Below are positions 1-8,474 of a stretch of 64,000 bases of DNA, in pieces; the first letter of the stretch is position 1; every line of letters starts with the position of its first letter. This stretch comes from [Scytonema hofmanni] UTEX 2349 (GTDB lineage Bacteria > Cyanobacteriota > Cyanobacteriia > Cyanobacteriales > Nostocaceae), in the NCBI RefSeq assembly GCF_000582685.1, contig NZ_KK073768.1, positions 5,169,193-5,233,192 on the forward strand. The letters run 5' to 3'. The notes beneath the pieces were generated by a model that searched no databases, was not told where the DNA came from, and worked only from the letters and a program-made list of their open reading frames with translations. Position numbers and translations under genes: made by a program.

Positions 1-58
1 ACCCCCAACCCCCTCCCCGCAAGCGATGAGGGGGCTATTATGTACCTCATAACAAAGG
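1..58. repeat. partial C-rich intergenic repeat at window edge
   Basis: The first bases hold a C-rich block that can pair with the G-rich block after the CCCCGCAAGCG core, as in the MITE-like elements elsewhere in the window (for example 18243-18388). Only the right part lies inside the window, so its ends cannot be seen. It precedes the 3' end of a VOC gene. Confidence 0.35.
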
Positions 59-79
59 AATCTGCTGTATCTTATCAAA

Positions 80-475
80 TTACCTCAATGCATACTCTTG
101 GTTATATTCGACTAACTCAATCTCATTCCCATCAGGATCGTTAACATATATTCTGTACTTCGTTTCTGGTGCAGTCATTATGTAATATTCAATCCCTTGA
201 GAATCAAGCAGTTTTTTCATCGCTTCCCCATCTTGAATCGTAAAGCCTACATGATTGGTACCGATATTTTCATAAGCTGTATGCACACGCTTTAACTCAG
301 GATGATCGTTGAGGGAAAGATAAAATTGATTATTGCCAAAATGCATCCACCGATTACCCTCAAAGACGCCTTCCACACGCACATACCAATCAGGAAATAT
401 CGTTTGATAAAACTTCTTGGTTGCGTCAATATCTTTGCAAGCAAGGTTAATGTGTTCAAAACGAGTAAAGTTCAT
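80..475 (-). CDS. VOC superfamily (glyoxalase/bleomycin-resistance-like) protein
   Basis: A 131-residue single-module protein of the vicinal oxygen chelate fold. It starts MNFTRFEHINLACKDID, the usual first beta strand with the metal-ligand histidine (FEHINLAC), and ends YRIYVNDPDGNEIELVEY, the DPDGN..E motif of the last module with a metal-ligand glutamate. The open frame extends 22 codons upstream, but an AAGGAG ribosome site at about 482-488 sits correctly before the ATG at 475, so the shorter form is chosen. Such small proteins act as dioxygenases, isomerases or resistance proteins; the substrate cannot be read from the sequence. It stands alone, with repeats on both sides. Confidence 0.85.
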   Translation of the reverse strand: MNFTRFEHINLACKDIDATKKFYQTIFPDWYVRVEGVFEGNRWMHFGNNQFYLSLNDHPELKRVHTAYENIGTNHVGFTIQDGEAMKKLLDSQGIEYYIMTAPETKYRIYVNDPDGNEIELVEYNQEYALR

Positions 476-1119
476 TTTGTACTCCTTTTTTATGTTGTAA
501 TTTTTCGCATCTCGTTCCCTAGCTGTGCTTACCGACAACAAAGCTTTGCAGAGAGACTAGAATTTTTTACCTTAAATAAATCATAGTCGATATGAGTTTG
601 AGTTGACAATGTAGTTTTGTTAAAAAAAATTACAGATGCATTGACATCATGTCCGTTTAATAAAAACCTACGTACCGTCGTAGAGACGTTCCGACGGAAC
701 GTCTTGACATTGCAATTCAGAAGGCACTTATGCTGGAGGCAGAAGGCAGAAGGCAACCCACCCTTACTCATAGTGGGATTGAAACAAGGACGTTTTATAC
801 CGTCCGTGCAAGCCATCTTGAGTATAATTATTTGTTTCAACTGGGCTTTAACCCACAAAGTAAGTTTTAATTGATACTCCTAACATAAGTGCCTTCTGCC
901 CTCGAACTTCTGCCTTTCTTGTAAACACTCCTCGTCCTTTTGCTGTTTCCTGAATCGTGACATGAAAATTGAGCTTTGCAGCTGAAATCGTCTCTATTGT
1001 ATTCATAGATAAAAACCCACTATGTTTAAATTTCTTGCGGCTTCCAAGTTTCCAACTTGGCTTGGTTGCAGTTCACCTTGAAGAGATAAATTTTCGGTCT
1101 ACTGAAAGTATTCCCCTAG
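476..1119. other. gene-poor spacer with palindrome and possible gene scrap
   Basis: No intact gene is seen. A GTAGAGACGTTCC-type palindrome lies at 680-705, right after a block (TGACATCATGTCCGTTTAA, about 641-660) that recurs at 26951. An AGAAGGCA-rich repeat lies at 719-755 and in inverted form at 885-925. On the minus strand from an ATG at 1006, about 30 codons (MNTIETISAAKLNFHVTIQ, then KGRGVFTRK) look like a real N-terminus before running into the repeat; KGRGVF resembles the start of a SET-like domain. This may be a gene scrap, but the evidence is thin. Confidence 0.4.
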
Positions 1120-1560
1120 TTAATTGTAAAGAGGTTGACTAGAGTAGGAAATACCATTATTGATCGTTTCATCATCAGCGTAGGTAAAAATTAGGTTAGT
1201 TCGCTTGACTTCTTCCCAAAGAGGCAAAACTCGATGAACAGTTTTGTTCGTTTTCATAAAGTAGCAATCTCCAACATTATGCCCAACCCGTTTAGCTAAT
1301 GCTGTATCGAGATCGCTAATTTCCATACTGTGGGGAACAAACTCCAGGCATCCTCCAGCCTCTTCTGGTGGGGTTTCAATAAAAAAAACAAAAGCAAAGG
1401 CATGGGTATCGAGATGTCCCCCATGAACATCCCCGATTTTGTCAAGTCGATGAATTACATGCCTTTCAAAAGGATCGGGTGATGTGTTCTATTCCCGAAG
1501 TAATGCAGTATTAATAGATTTAGACACATCTAAACTAATTGCAATTTTAAGTGTTCGCAG
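1120..1560 (-). pseudogene. decayed 2OG-Fe(II) oxygenase (C-terminal part)
   Basis: Reading the minus strand from 1560, one frame gives an uninterrupted match to the C-terminal half of a 2-oxoglutarate/Fe(II) oxygenase except for an in-frame TAG at 1489-1491. Visible are the HxD facial-triad part (GDVHGGHLDTHAFAF), EAGGCLEFVPHS, the distal histidine (KTVHRVLPL) and the following RTNLIF with the 2OG-binding arginine. It resembles the HalD/ArpA-like clade, judged from memory of family motifs. After TAG the only start is the ATG at 1326, which leaves 68 codons without the HxD. A second in-frame stop lies further upstream near 1580. The gene is therefore judged inactive. The original N-terminus is not visible. 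Confidence 0.6.
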
Positions 1561-1645
1561 AGAAGAAATAGTAATGAATCAAAAAAAGATTGAATTAAAT
1601 GGTGCGTTAGAGTGAACCAGCACTGCATCCGGATTTCCCTCGGCT

Positions 1646-3148
1646 TTAAATCCAAGAGTTAAACCACATTCGCAATTTATAGCCATCAGGAGAAAGAGGT
1701 AAACCCAAATAAATGGGCATCCAGAAAACAAAGGCAGCTAAAATTATGAAGGTAATGGTGACACCGACAGCACGAAAATATGAGTTATAACTGCGGATAC
1801 ACTGGTCTACAAACCAGGCGATCGCTAAAAATGTAAACACCACAGATGGCATATAATGATAGATAAAAACGCACCGTGTTACTTCTACCCAAGGCAGTAA
1901 ATTTGCCAGATAATTTAAAACTAAAAATAAAGCAATCCAAGTATCAACACAAAAAGGTGCAGCAGAAGAAAAACGCTTTGGCTTCTCCCAAAAGGTGATA
2001 AATTGCCAGACTATTATCCCGACTAAAAATAACAAACTAGCCAGACCAAACCACCACAATAAAGGATTACCCATTGCATGAACATCATAAATTACTTTCG
2101 CAGTTCCAGAGGGTAAAGGTGGTCCCATTACAGGTAGCGGTTCATTTAAACTTAAAGCCGTTTGATAATAATACGCCATTGGACGAGTCATTAAGGGCCA
2201 TTTGTACCACGCAGCACAGTAAGGATGCACATCAGGAGTATTCCCACCTAGCTGTAAATGGAACTTCAATATTTGCTCATGTACTGTAATAAAATTGAAC
2301 CTTTTATCTAATTGAAGGTGGGGAATCCAGATGATGCTATAGATAAAAGCGGGGATAATTCCTAAAAAAAATAGAATCTGAAAAACATTTAGCTGCGTTA
2401 ATTTTTGCAGCGGTGTCTGAACTGCATTTAATTTTAAATTGTCGTGATGATAACTATCTGAAACCTTCAAATCATCTAAATTTACTTGCTTATTTTTCGC
2501 TAAATAAAACGCTTGCACCAAACGAATTAACCAAGCTGTGATCCAAATGAAATAAGCACCCAACAAAAACCATAAACCATTCCATTTCGTAGCTGCTGAT
2601 GCCCCAAAAGCAATACCAGAAAAAACTAACCAAAAAGTGCGTTTTTTCTTTTGTTTTTCTAATGCCAATAATAAAAACCACTGTCCTAACAAACCAAAGA
2701 TGACAATATAGATATTATTTAGTGCATAGCGAGATTCAACCAGAAATATGCCATCACAAGCTGTAAATAAACCTGCCAAAAAAGCAAAGCTGCGACGATG
2801 ACTTATTTGATAGGCAATTGCAGCAACAACTAAGGGAATAAATGAGCCTGTGAGAGCATTTATCCAACGATAACTCCAAGGTGTTAACAGCGAACCTGCA
2901 AGTCCATTTACCTCTTCTTGCCAAAAGGGAATGTGACTGCCAATCCAAATGCCAATACCAATGATATATTGACTCAGCGGCGGGTGAGCATTAAAAAATG
3001 GTTTGTGGATGAGATAGTTATTACCAAATGTGGCGAAGTAAACTTCATCAAATACGAGAGTATTAAATCGTCCCAGTCCCCAAAACCGCAAAGCAAGTGA
3101 GAGGATAAATACACTCGCCATCCCTATATAAAACCATTTTTTAGTCAT
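1646..3148 (-). CDS. PMT-family membrane glycosyltransferase (GT39-like)
   Basis: A 500-residue polytopic membrane protein of the dolichyl-phosphate-mannose protein mannosyltransferase family (GT-C fold). The first luminal loop carries the family hallmark: the acidic catalytic segment LVFDEVYF at residues 33-40 followed by NAHPPLSQYIIG. About ten hydrophobic segments follow, with the conserved YRWINALTGSFIPL and, near the C-terminus, EVTRCVFIYHYMPSVVF. In bacteria these enzymes move a sugar from a polyprenyl-phosphate carrier to proteins or cell-wall glycans at the outer face of the plasma membrane. The ATG at 3148 is followed at once by a membrane segment. It has no obvious operon partner; the acceptor is unknown. 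Confidence 0.85.
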   Translation of the reverse strand: MTKKWFYIGMASVFILSLALRFWGLGRFNTLVFDEVYFATFGNNYLIHKPFFNAHPPLSQYIIGIGIWIGSHIPFWQEEVNGLAGSLLTPWSYRWINALTGSFIPLVVAAIAYQISHRRSFAFLAGLFTACDGIFLVESRYALNNIYIVIFGLLGQWFLLLALEKQKKKRTFWLVFSGIAFGASAATKWNGLWFLLGAYFIWITAWLIRLVQAFYLAKNKQVNLDDLKVSDSYHHDNLKLNAVQTPLQKLTQLNVFQILFFLGIIPAFIYSIIWIPHLQLDKRFNFITVHEQILKFHLQLGGNTPDVHPYCAAWYKWPLMTRPMAYYYQTALSLNEPLPVMGPPLPSGTAKVIYDVHAMGNPLLWWFGLASLLFLVGIIVWQFITFWEKPKRFSSAAPFCVDTWIALFLVLNYLANLLPWVEVTRCVFIYHYMPSVVFTFLAIAWFVDQCIRSYNSYFRAVGVTITFIILAAFVFWMPIYLGLPLSPDGYKLRMWFNSWI

Positions 3149-3162
3149 TGTGAATTGGGTAT

Positions 3163-3216
3163 TTGTTAGTTGTTGGTTGTTGGTTGTTAGTTGTTAGTTG
3201 TTAGTTGTTAGTGGTT
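3163..3216. repeat. heptanucleotide STRR run (TTAGTTG)n
   Basis: About seven tandem or near-tandem copies of TTAGTTG/TTGGTTG directly upstream of the glycosyltransferase start. Heptamer short tandem repeats are a known trait of heterocystous cyanobacterial genomes. The same sequence in inverted form flanks the MITE at 18243-18388. Confidence 0.8.
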
Positions 3217-3231
3217 AATTGTCAAAAGTAT

Positions 3232-3340
3232 CTAGTAGTCTATGTCATTAATTCTGATGGGTAATCAAATTTTCAAAGCCTTAAAAATCAATTATTTTGC
3301 TAAGTTGAAACCCCTCAAAACTTATGACATGAACTACTAG
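3232..3340. repeat. short inverted-repeat element (MITE-like, no ORF)
   Basis: The two ends are inverted copies: CTAGTAGTCTATGTCAT on the left, and CTAGTAGTTCATGTCAT when the right end is read on the other strand (15 of 17 positions equal). The similarity fades inward over about 30 bp. The 109-bp interior has no reading frame and is AT-rich, unlike the C-rich elements elsewhere. It lies between the phzF and glycosyltransferase genes. Confidence 0.6.
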
Positions 3341-3347
3341 TCCTTTT

Positions 3348-4136
3348 CTAGCAAAGTTCGCCGCGTAAAACGGTGACTGCTTGTCCGCTTAGATACACTC
3401 GTTCCCCTCCATAACGAACTCGCACCACTCCACCTCGCGCTGAAGCTTGATAAGCGATGAATTCATTTTTACCGAGGCGATCGCTCCAATATGGTGCCAG
3501 ACAACAATGAGCCGCACCTGTAACCGGGTCTTCATTGACACCGAGTTTCGGGGCAAAAAAGCGCGAAACAAAATCATATTCTCCGGTATCGGCGCCACTG
3601 GTGACAATTACACCTTCGGTAGACAATGTTTCTAAAAGAGTAAAATTAGGTTTGAGATTTCTAACTACGGTTTCCGATTCAACTTCCACTAAATAGGCAA
3701 GGTTATTTTTTCCTACATATTTAAATTTCACTCCCAAAGCTTTAATTAATTCTTCAGGTGCGGTTGCTATTTCTGTCAGCTTGCTAGGAAAATTTAGTTC
3801 AATCCATTCACCTTGTAGTTGCGCTGTTAACAATCCGCTGCGAGTATGAAATTGCGCTGTTTCTTCGGGCGATAAATGTCCTTCTGACCATAATACATGA
3901 GCGCTGGCTAAGGTAGCATGACCGCACAAATCCACTTCCACAGATGGCGTAAACCAGCGTAGGTTGTATCCTTCAGCTTGTGGCAGCAAAAAAGCCGTTT
4001 CTGAAAGATTCATCTCTTGAGCGACATTTTGCATCCATATGTCATCTTGTGGTGCTGATAATACACAAACTGCGGCTGGATTGCCGGCAAAAGGTTTGGC
4101 GGTGAAGGCGTCTACTTGGATGATGGTTTGTTTCAT
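3348..4136 (-). CDS. PhzF family isomerase/epimerase
   Basis: A 262-residue protein with the two-lobed PhzF/diaminopimelate-epimerase-like fold. The N-terminus IIQVDAFTAKPFAGNPAAVC is the family signature, and NLSETAFLLP carries the conserved catalytic glutamate; DLCGHATLASAHVL and the C-terminal NEDPVTGAAHCCLAPYW complete the active-site set. The length is normal. PhzF proteins isomerise small metabolites; only a few have known substrates and this one cannot be assigned. The fold call is strong; a role in phenazine synthesis is not implied. No linked biosynthetic genes are seen. Confidence 0.9.
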   Translation of the reverse strand: MKQTIIQVDAFTAKPFAGNPAAVCVLSAPQDDIWMQNVAQEMNLSETAFLLPQAEGYNLRWFTPSVEVDLCGHATLASAHVLWSEGHLSPEETAQFHTRSGLLTAQLQGEWIELNFPSKLTEIATAPEELIKALGVKFKYVGKNNLAYLVEVESETVVRNLKPNFTLLETLSTEGVIVTSGADTGEYDFVSRFFAPKLGVNEDPVTGAAHCCLAPYWSDRLGKNEFIAYQASARGGVVRVRYGGERVYLSGQAVTVLRGELC

Positions 4137-4257
4137 TTTTTTGCCTCACGCAGAGAAAGAGCGCGGAAATAAGGACTTTTATAAGAAGACTATTAAACCA
4201 CAGATTGATACAGATAAATCATCTGCGTTCATCTGCGGTTTATTTTCAACTTTAAAC

Positions 4258-7200
4258 TCAAGATTCAGGATTTTCGACTTTGGCAATTTCCAACATTGTC
4301 TTTAAAACCGAATCTGGATTTAAGCTGATTGAGTCAATTCCTTGCTCTACTAAAAATTGAGCAAATTCTGGGTAATCGCTGGGTCCTTGTCCGCAAATGC
4401 CGATTTTGCGATTTTTCTTTTTCGCAGATGCGATCGCCATTTTAATCATTCGCTTTACTCCTTCACTGCGCTCATCAAACAACCGCGCTACTAACGCTGA
4501 ATCTCGATCTAATCCCAATGTCAGTTGAGTTAAATCATTAGAACCTATGGAGAATCCGTCAAATACTTCGGCAAATTCTTCAGCCATAATTACATTACTG
4601 GGCAACTCGCACATTACGTAAACTTGCAAGTTGTTGACATTTTGTTCTAAACCATTTTTTGCCATTTCTGTCAATACCAAACGTCCTTCATCGGGGGTGC
4701 GACAAAAAGGAATCATTGGGATGACATTAATTAAACCCATGTCTTCGCGTACTCGCTTAATCGCGTGACATTCTAAAGCAAAAGCTTCTCTATAACCTTT
4801 ATCATAGTAACGCGCTGCTCCTCGCCAACCAAGCATCGGGTTTTCTTCGTGCGGTTCAAATTGTCTGCCACCTAACAAATTAGCATATTCATTACTCTTG
4901 AAATCTGACATCCGCACAATCACAGGTTTGGGATAAAATGCAGCGGCAATTCTGCCGATACCTTGGGCTAATCTATCTACAAAATATTGCGGTTTATCGT
5001 CATATAATGCGGTAATTTCCTCAATTTTATCTTGAACAATTTTATCTTCTAACTTGTCAAAATAAATCAACGCCATCGGATGAATTTGAATTTGATTAGC
5101 AATAATAAACTCTGTCCGCGCTAAACCCACCCCATCGTTAGGAATTGTAGATAAACTAAATGCTTGTTGAGGATTGCCCACATTCATTAAAATTTGGGTG
5201 CGAGTGCGGGGCAAGTTTTCTAATTGAATTTCGTTGACTTCAAAAGGTAATAAACCTTGATAAACTCGTCCTTCTTCTCCTTCAGCGCAAGACACTGTTA
5301 CCTCTTGACCATTTTTCAATACTTGTGTTGCATTACCACAGCCAACAATTGCCGGTAAATTCAATTCCCTCGCGATAATTGCGGAGTGACAATTACATAC
5401 AATAACTGGCGTATATTTGCTTGTGAAGACAACATAGTTATGATGTTCAGCAACTGTAATATTGTAAACATCACCATCTGTTTCTTCATCAACTAAAACC
5501 ACTCGCTGCATACGTGTGTTTCCTGCAAGTAGTTCTTCAAACAAACCTGTTTCCTGAAGCTGTTTATCTGAAATTAGTAAATTATTATCTCTTCTAAGTT
5601 TGATTTGACCTGTAACATCGTCGCCAAAAAGCTGGTTAGTAGCAAAGAAGCGTGTTTGTATTGTTCTTTGGGTAACTTCTCCCTTTACTCGTTTAGTAAA
5701 GTTAAATATTTCTGCAATTTTTTCAACCAGTTGGACATTAGATATTCCTCTATTCTTTGTTACCGAAGGAACAATACCTATCTTCAAACAAGCTACTATC
5801 ACAGCTTGCAATAAAAGGTTTTCGGAGATATATATATTAATGCGCTCGTTGAAGTAACAGCCATCTCCGTCTATCACTCCCGCAAGGAAATTGTAAGCAA
5901 ATTCTACCGAGTTGTTCAGCAGGATGTTAACAATATTTTGCTCTTTTTCATGTAATTCGTAGGCGATTTTTTTAGAGTATAGCCTGTAAGCTGTTGCTTG
6001 ATCTACTACTAAGTGACCTCTGATATAACCAGAAGATGCATTTTTCAGACAAGGAACAAAAGATTTATTGTAAACCGCATTCAGGCATTGATTCATCGCA
6101 GCTATAAATTGCTGCTTTTCCAAGGTGTCTTTCTGTATAAACTGTACTTCCCCATGAGTGCGGCTTCTGTAAATTGAACCATCTGTAAAAATACCGCCTA
6201 ATAAATAAGCTAGCTCTATTTTTTCTTTTTGATTTTCTTGCAACTGTGGAACATGTTCTGCTACTACCACCATTTCTTTGTGTGCGAGTATCTCTTGAAT
6301 TTCGGTTTTCACATATTCACCATCCCTAATATTAATCATCTTATGATCTGGAGTTAGGCGCAAACAGTTATCAGTAACTCTACCTGTTTGAGACACGCTG
6401 ACACCAATCATGTTTGATTGCCTTTTCATTGAGTCAATAATTGGTTGCCACTCTATTTTGCTTGTTTGTGGATTTAACGATAGAGTTAATAATCCTTCGT
6501 GACCTTGCTCATAAATATCCTGCAAAGTCATAAAACCTTTATTTGTTAAAACTTTTGTTTCTCCATCAAAACAAGTGCGTCCACCAGAGTTTGTAATAAT
6601 CGCACTAGCGCGTTTCATAATCGGTTCCCAATCGGGATCGGTTCTTTCTGTTACTAAGATTTCCCCGGCTTTAAATTCATGGATTTTATTAACATCTAAA
6701 ATCAGGTGAACTTTACCTTGGCTAATAGCTTCACCAACAGCGCGACCAGTGATTAGGGGAGTGGGAGAGGGGGGGATGGGGAGAGGGGGGGATGTGGGGA
6801 AAGAAGAATTATTCTCCTTGTCTCCCTGTCCCCCTTGTCCCCCTTGTCTCCCTGTCTCCCTGTCCCCCTGTCTCCCTGTCTCCACTAATCGATAACTCCG
6901 CAAGACATTCTGGACTTTCTGAGATTGCACTGTTTCCGGACGCGCTTGCACAATAAATAATTCGTTGGTAATGCCATCTTTTGCCCATTCGATGTCCATC
7001 GGGGTGAATTTGCCGTGAACTTGGGAATAATGGTCTTCTATTAAACATGCCCAATTAGCTAAGTGTAAAATCTCGTCATCTGCAAGGGCAAATTGAGCTT
7101 TTTCATCTGGCGAAACTTGTATATTTTTGGTAAATTTTGAGCCGTCATCGTAGACCATTTTTAATTCTTTACTACCCAATCTTTTATCGACGATTGGGCG

Positions 7201-7986
7201 GAAACCTGCTTTTAAAGTTGGTTTAAAAACTTGATATTCGTCGGGGTTAACTGTTCCTTGGACGACGTTTTCACCTAAGCCGTAAGCAGCTGTAATTATT
7301 GCTGCGTCTTTAAAGCCTGTTTCTGTGTCAATGGAGAACATTACCCCAGAGGTTGCTAAATCGGAGCGCACCATTTTTTGCACGCCTACGGCAAGGGCAA
7401 TGTTAAAGTGGTCAAATCCTTTGATGTGGCGATAGGAAATAGCGCGATCGGTAAATAGGGAAGCAAAACATTTATGACAAGCTGATAATACTCCTCGAAT
7501 ACCAGTAACGTTAAGATAAGTTTCTTGCTGTCCGGCAAAACTAGCGTCGGGTAAATCTTCAGCGGTAGCGCTAGAACGCACGGCTACATCTGTGTCTGCG
7601 TTGTAGCGATCGCATAAAGTTTCATAAGCTTCAATAATCGCTTGCCGCAATTCTAGAGGAAATGGTGTGTGCAGCAATAGCGATCGCGCTTTCTTTGCAG
7701 ACGCGTGTAAATTTGTTACATCCTCAACATCCAAGTCTTTAAGCACTTCTCGCAGCTTTTCTTCTAAAGATGCTGATTCGATGAAGTACCGATATGCATA
7801 GGCAGTTGTAGCGAACCCGTTAGGAACGTTAACACCTTTGGGTGTGAGTTGTTGAATCATTTCCCCCAGTGAGGCATTTTTCCCACCAACTAGAGGAATG
7901 TCAGCAATGCCGACTTCATCAAACCAGAGAATGAGCGATCGCTCTTTTGCTGAAACAGATAAAGTATTTTTAGATACTGTATTCAT
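4258..7986 (-). CDS. ppsA: phosphoenolpyruvate synthase with in-frame intein
   Basis: Makes phosphoenolpyruvate from pyruvate and ATP (gluconeogenic, cytosolic). The precursor is 1242 residues; removing the 394-residue intein leaves 848. Order: N-terminal ATP-grasp-like PPDK_N domain (about 20-360, with GGKNASLGEM near 34 and VRSSATAEDLPDASFAGQ), a low-complexity Gly/Gln/Pro insert (about 366-411), the swivelling phosphohistidine domain (about 412-471) interrupted by the intein (472-865) and resumed with CHSAIIAREL, catalytic His 867, then the PEP-binding TIM barrel with GGRQFEPHEENPMLGWRG, GSNDLTQL and GICGQGPSDYPE. The linker insert is encoded by short tandem repeats and is longer than in typical enzymes. 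Start ATG at 7986. The gene is monocistronic. Whether the enzyme works depends on splicing. Confidence 0.93.
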   Translation of the reverse strand: MNTVSKNTLSVSAKERSLILWFDEVGIADIPLVGGKNASLGEMIQQLTPKGVNVPNGFATTAYAYRYFIESASLEEKLREVLKDLDVEDVTNLHASAKKARSLLLHTPFPLELRQAIIEAYETLCDRYNADTDVAVRSSATAEDLPDASFAGQQETYLNVTGIRGVLSACHKCFASLFTDRAISYRHIKGFDHFNIALAVGVQKMVRSDLATSGVMFSIDTETGFKDAAIITAAYGLGENVVQGTVNPDEYQVFKPTLKAGFRPIVDKRLGSKELKMVYDDGSKFTKNIQVSPDEKAQFALADDEILHLANWACLIEDHYSQVHGKFTPMDIEWAKDGITNELFIVQARPETVQSQKVQNVLRSYRLVETGRQGDRETGRQGGQGGQGDKENNSSFPTSPPLPIPPSPTPLITGRAVGEAISQGKVHLILDVNKIHEFKAGEILVTERTDPDWEPIMKRASAIITNSGGRTCFDGETKVLTNKGFMTLQDIYEQGHEGLLTLSLNPQTSKIEWQPIIDSMKRQSNMIGVSVSQTGRVTDNCLRLTPDHKMINIRDGEYVKTEIQEILAHKEMVVVAEHVPQLQENQKEKIELAYLLGGIFTDGSIYRSRTHGEVQFIQKDTLEKQQFIAAMNQCLNAVYNKSFVPCLKNASSGYIRGHLVVDQATAYRLYSKKIAYELHEKEQNIVNILLNNSVEFAYNFLAGVIDGDGCYFNERINIYISENLLLQAVIVACLKIGIVPSVTKNRGISNVQLVEKIAEIFNFTKRVKGEVTQRTIQTRFFATNQLFGDDVTGQIKLRRDNNLLISDKQLQETGLFEELLAGNTRMQRVVLVDEETDGDVYNITVAEHHNYVVFTSKYTPVIVCNCHSAIIARELNLPAIVGCGNATQVLKNGQEVTVSCAEGEEGRVYQGLLPFEVNEIQLENLPRTRTQILMNVGNPQQAFSLSTIPNDGVGLARTEFIIANQIQIHPMALIYFDKLEDKIVQDKIEEITALYDDKPQYFVDRLAQGIGRIAAAFYPKPVIVRMSDFKSNEYANLLGGRQFEPHEENPMLGWRGAARYYDKGYREAFALECHAIKRVREDMGLINVIPMIPFCRTPDEGRLVLTEMAKNGLEQNVNNLQVYVMCELPSNVIMAEEFAEVFDGFSIGSNDLTQLTLGLDRDSALVARLFDERSEGVKRMIKMAIASAKKKNRKIGICGQGPSDYPEFAQFLVEQGIDSISLNPDSVLKTMLEIAKVENPES
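5392..6573 (-). mobile_element. intein with DOD (LAGLIDADG) homing endonuclease in ppsA
   Basis: A 394-codon in-frame insertion between GGRT and the CHSAII motif of ppsA. It begins with Cys (CFDGETKVLTNKGFMTL, block A), has the block B motif LTPDHKMI with the TxxH pattern, two DOD endonuclease motifs (YLLGGIFTDGS and FLAGVIDGDGC), block F (VYNITVAEHHNYVV) and ends TPVIVCN before Cys+1 of the C-extein. So first Cys, terminal Asn and +1 Cys are all present. The penultimate residue is Cys where most inteins have His. The site lies one residue before the catalytic histidine, so the unspliced protein should be inactive. PEP synthase inteins are known in archaea (Methanocaldococcus jannaschii). Confidence 0.93.
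6757..6890 (-). repeat. in-frame heptamer repeat insertion in ppsA
   Basis: The plus strand shows runs of CTCCCTGT/CCCCCTTGT heptamers plus a purine-rich tail. On the coding strand they give GRQGDRETGRQGGQGGQGDK and then a Ser/Pro-rich stretch. Outside ppsA such STRR units occur between genes (9525-9562, 54150). Here the length keeps the frame and the insert falls in the linker between two domains, where it can be tolerated. Confidence 0.75.
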
Positions 7987-8474
7987 TGGTATTTCCTTTT
8001 AAGTATATTTTTCGGACAAGAGTGCGGTGTAAAACTTTATTTTGGCTAACTACTCTAATTTTTAATTTACTTCAGATTTAATGCAGTTTCACTATCCCTG
8101 TTTTATCACTTGGGGGTAAAATATTCATTTATTATTGGGTTATCTTCTCAACAAATCGTTGATTTATCCAAGAATCACAAATATAAAGCTATGTCAAATA
8201 TATGAAAATATTAGCTTTTAGGAGATAATTATATAACTCAATTATGTCATATATCTTTTTTTCTCTTGGCGGACTTGCCGGTTAGATTAATAAATCCAAT
8301 TGAAATGTTTCTTAAATTTAAAATAATTCTACCAATTAATCAAAATTTTTTTGGTAGGAATGTTACTTACCTGTGTACTATAGTTGCTAGTTGTGTTTCA
8401 ACATTACAGATACCTACTAATTATTTCAGCGACACTCACTTATCACTCATTAGCCATTTAAGGAGGAAGCAATC
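7987..8474. other. AT-rich spacer between divergent genes
   Basis: This 488-bp stretch separates the divergently read ppsA (leftward) and the gene at 8475 (rightward), so it should hold both promoters. It is AT-rich. No RNA gene, conserved repeat or convincing ORF was found in it. Confidence 0.5.
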
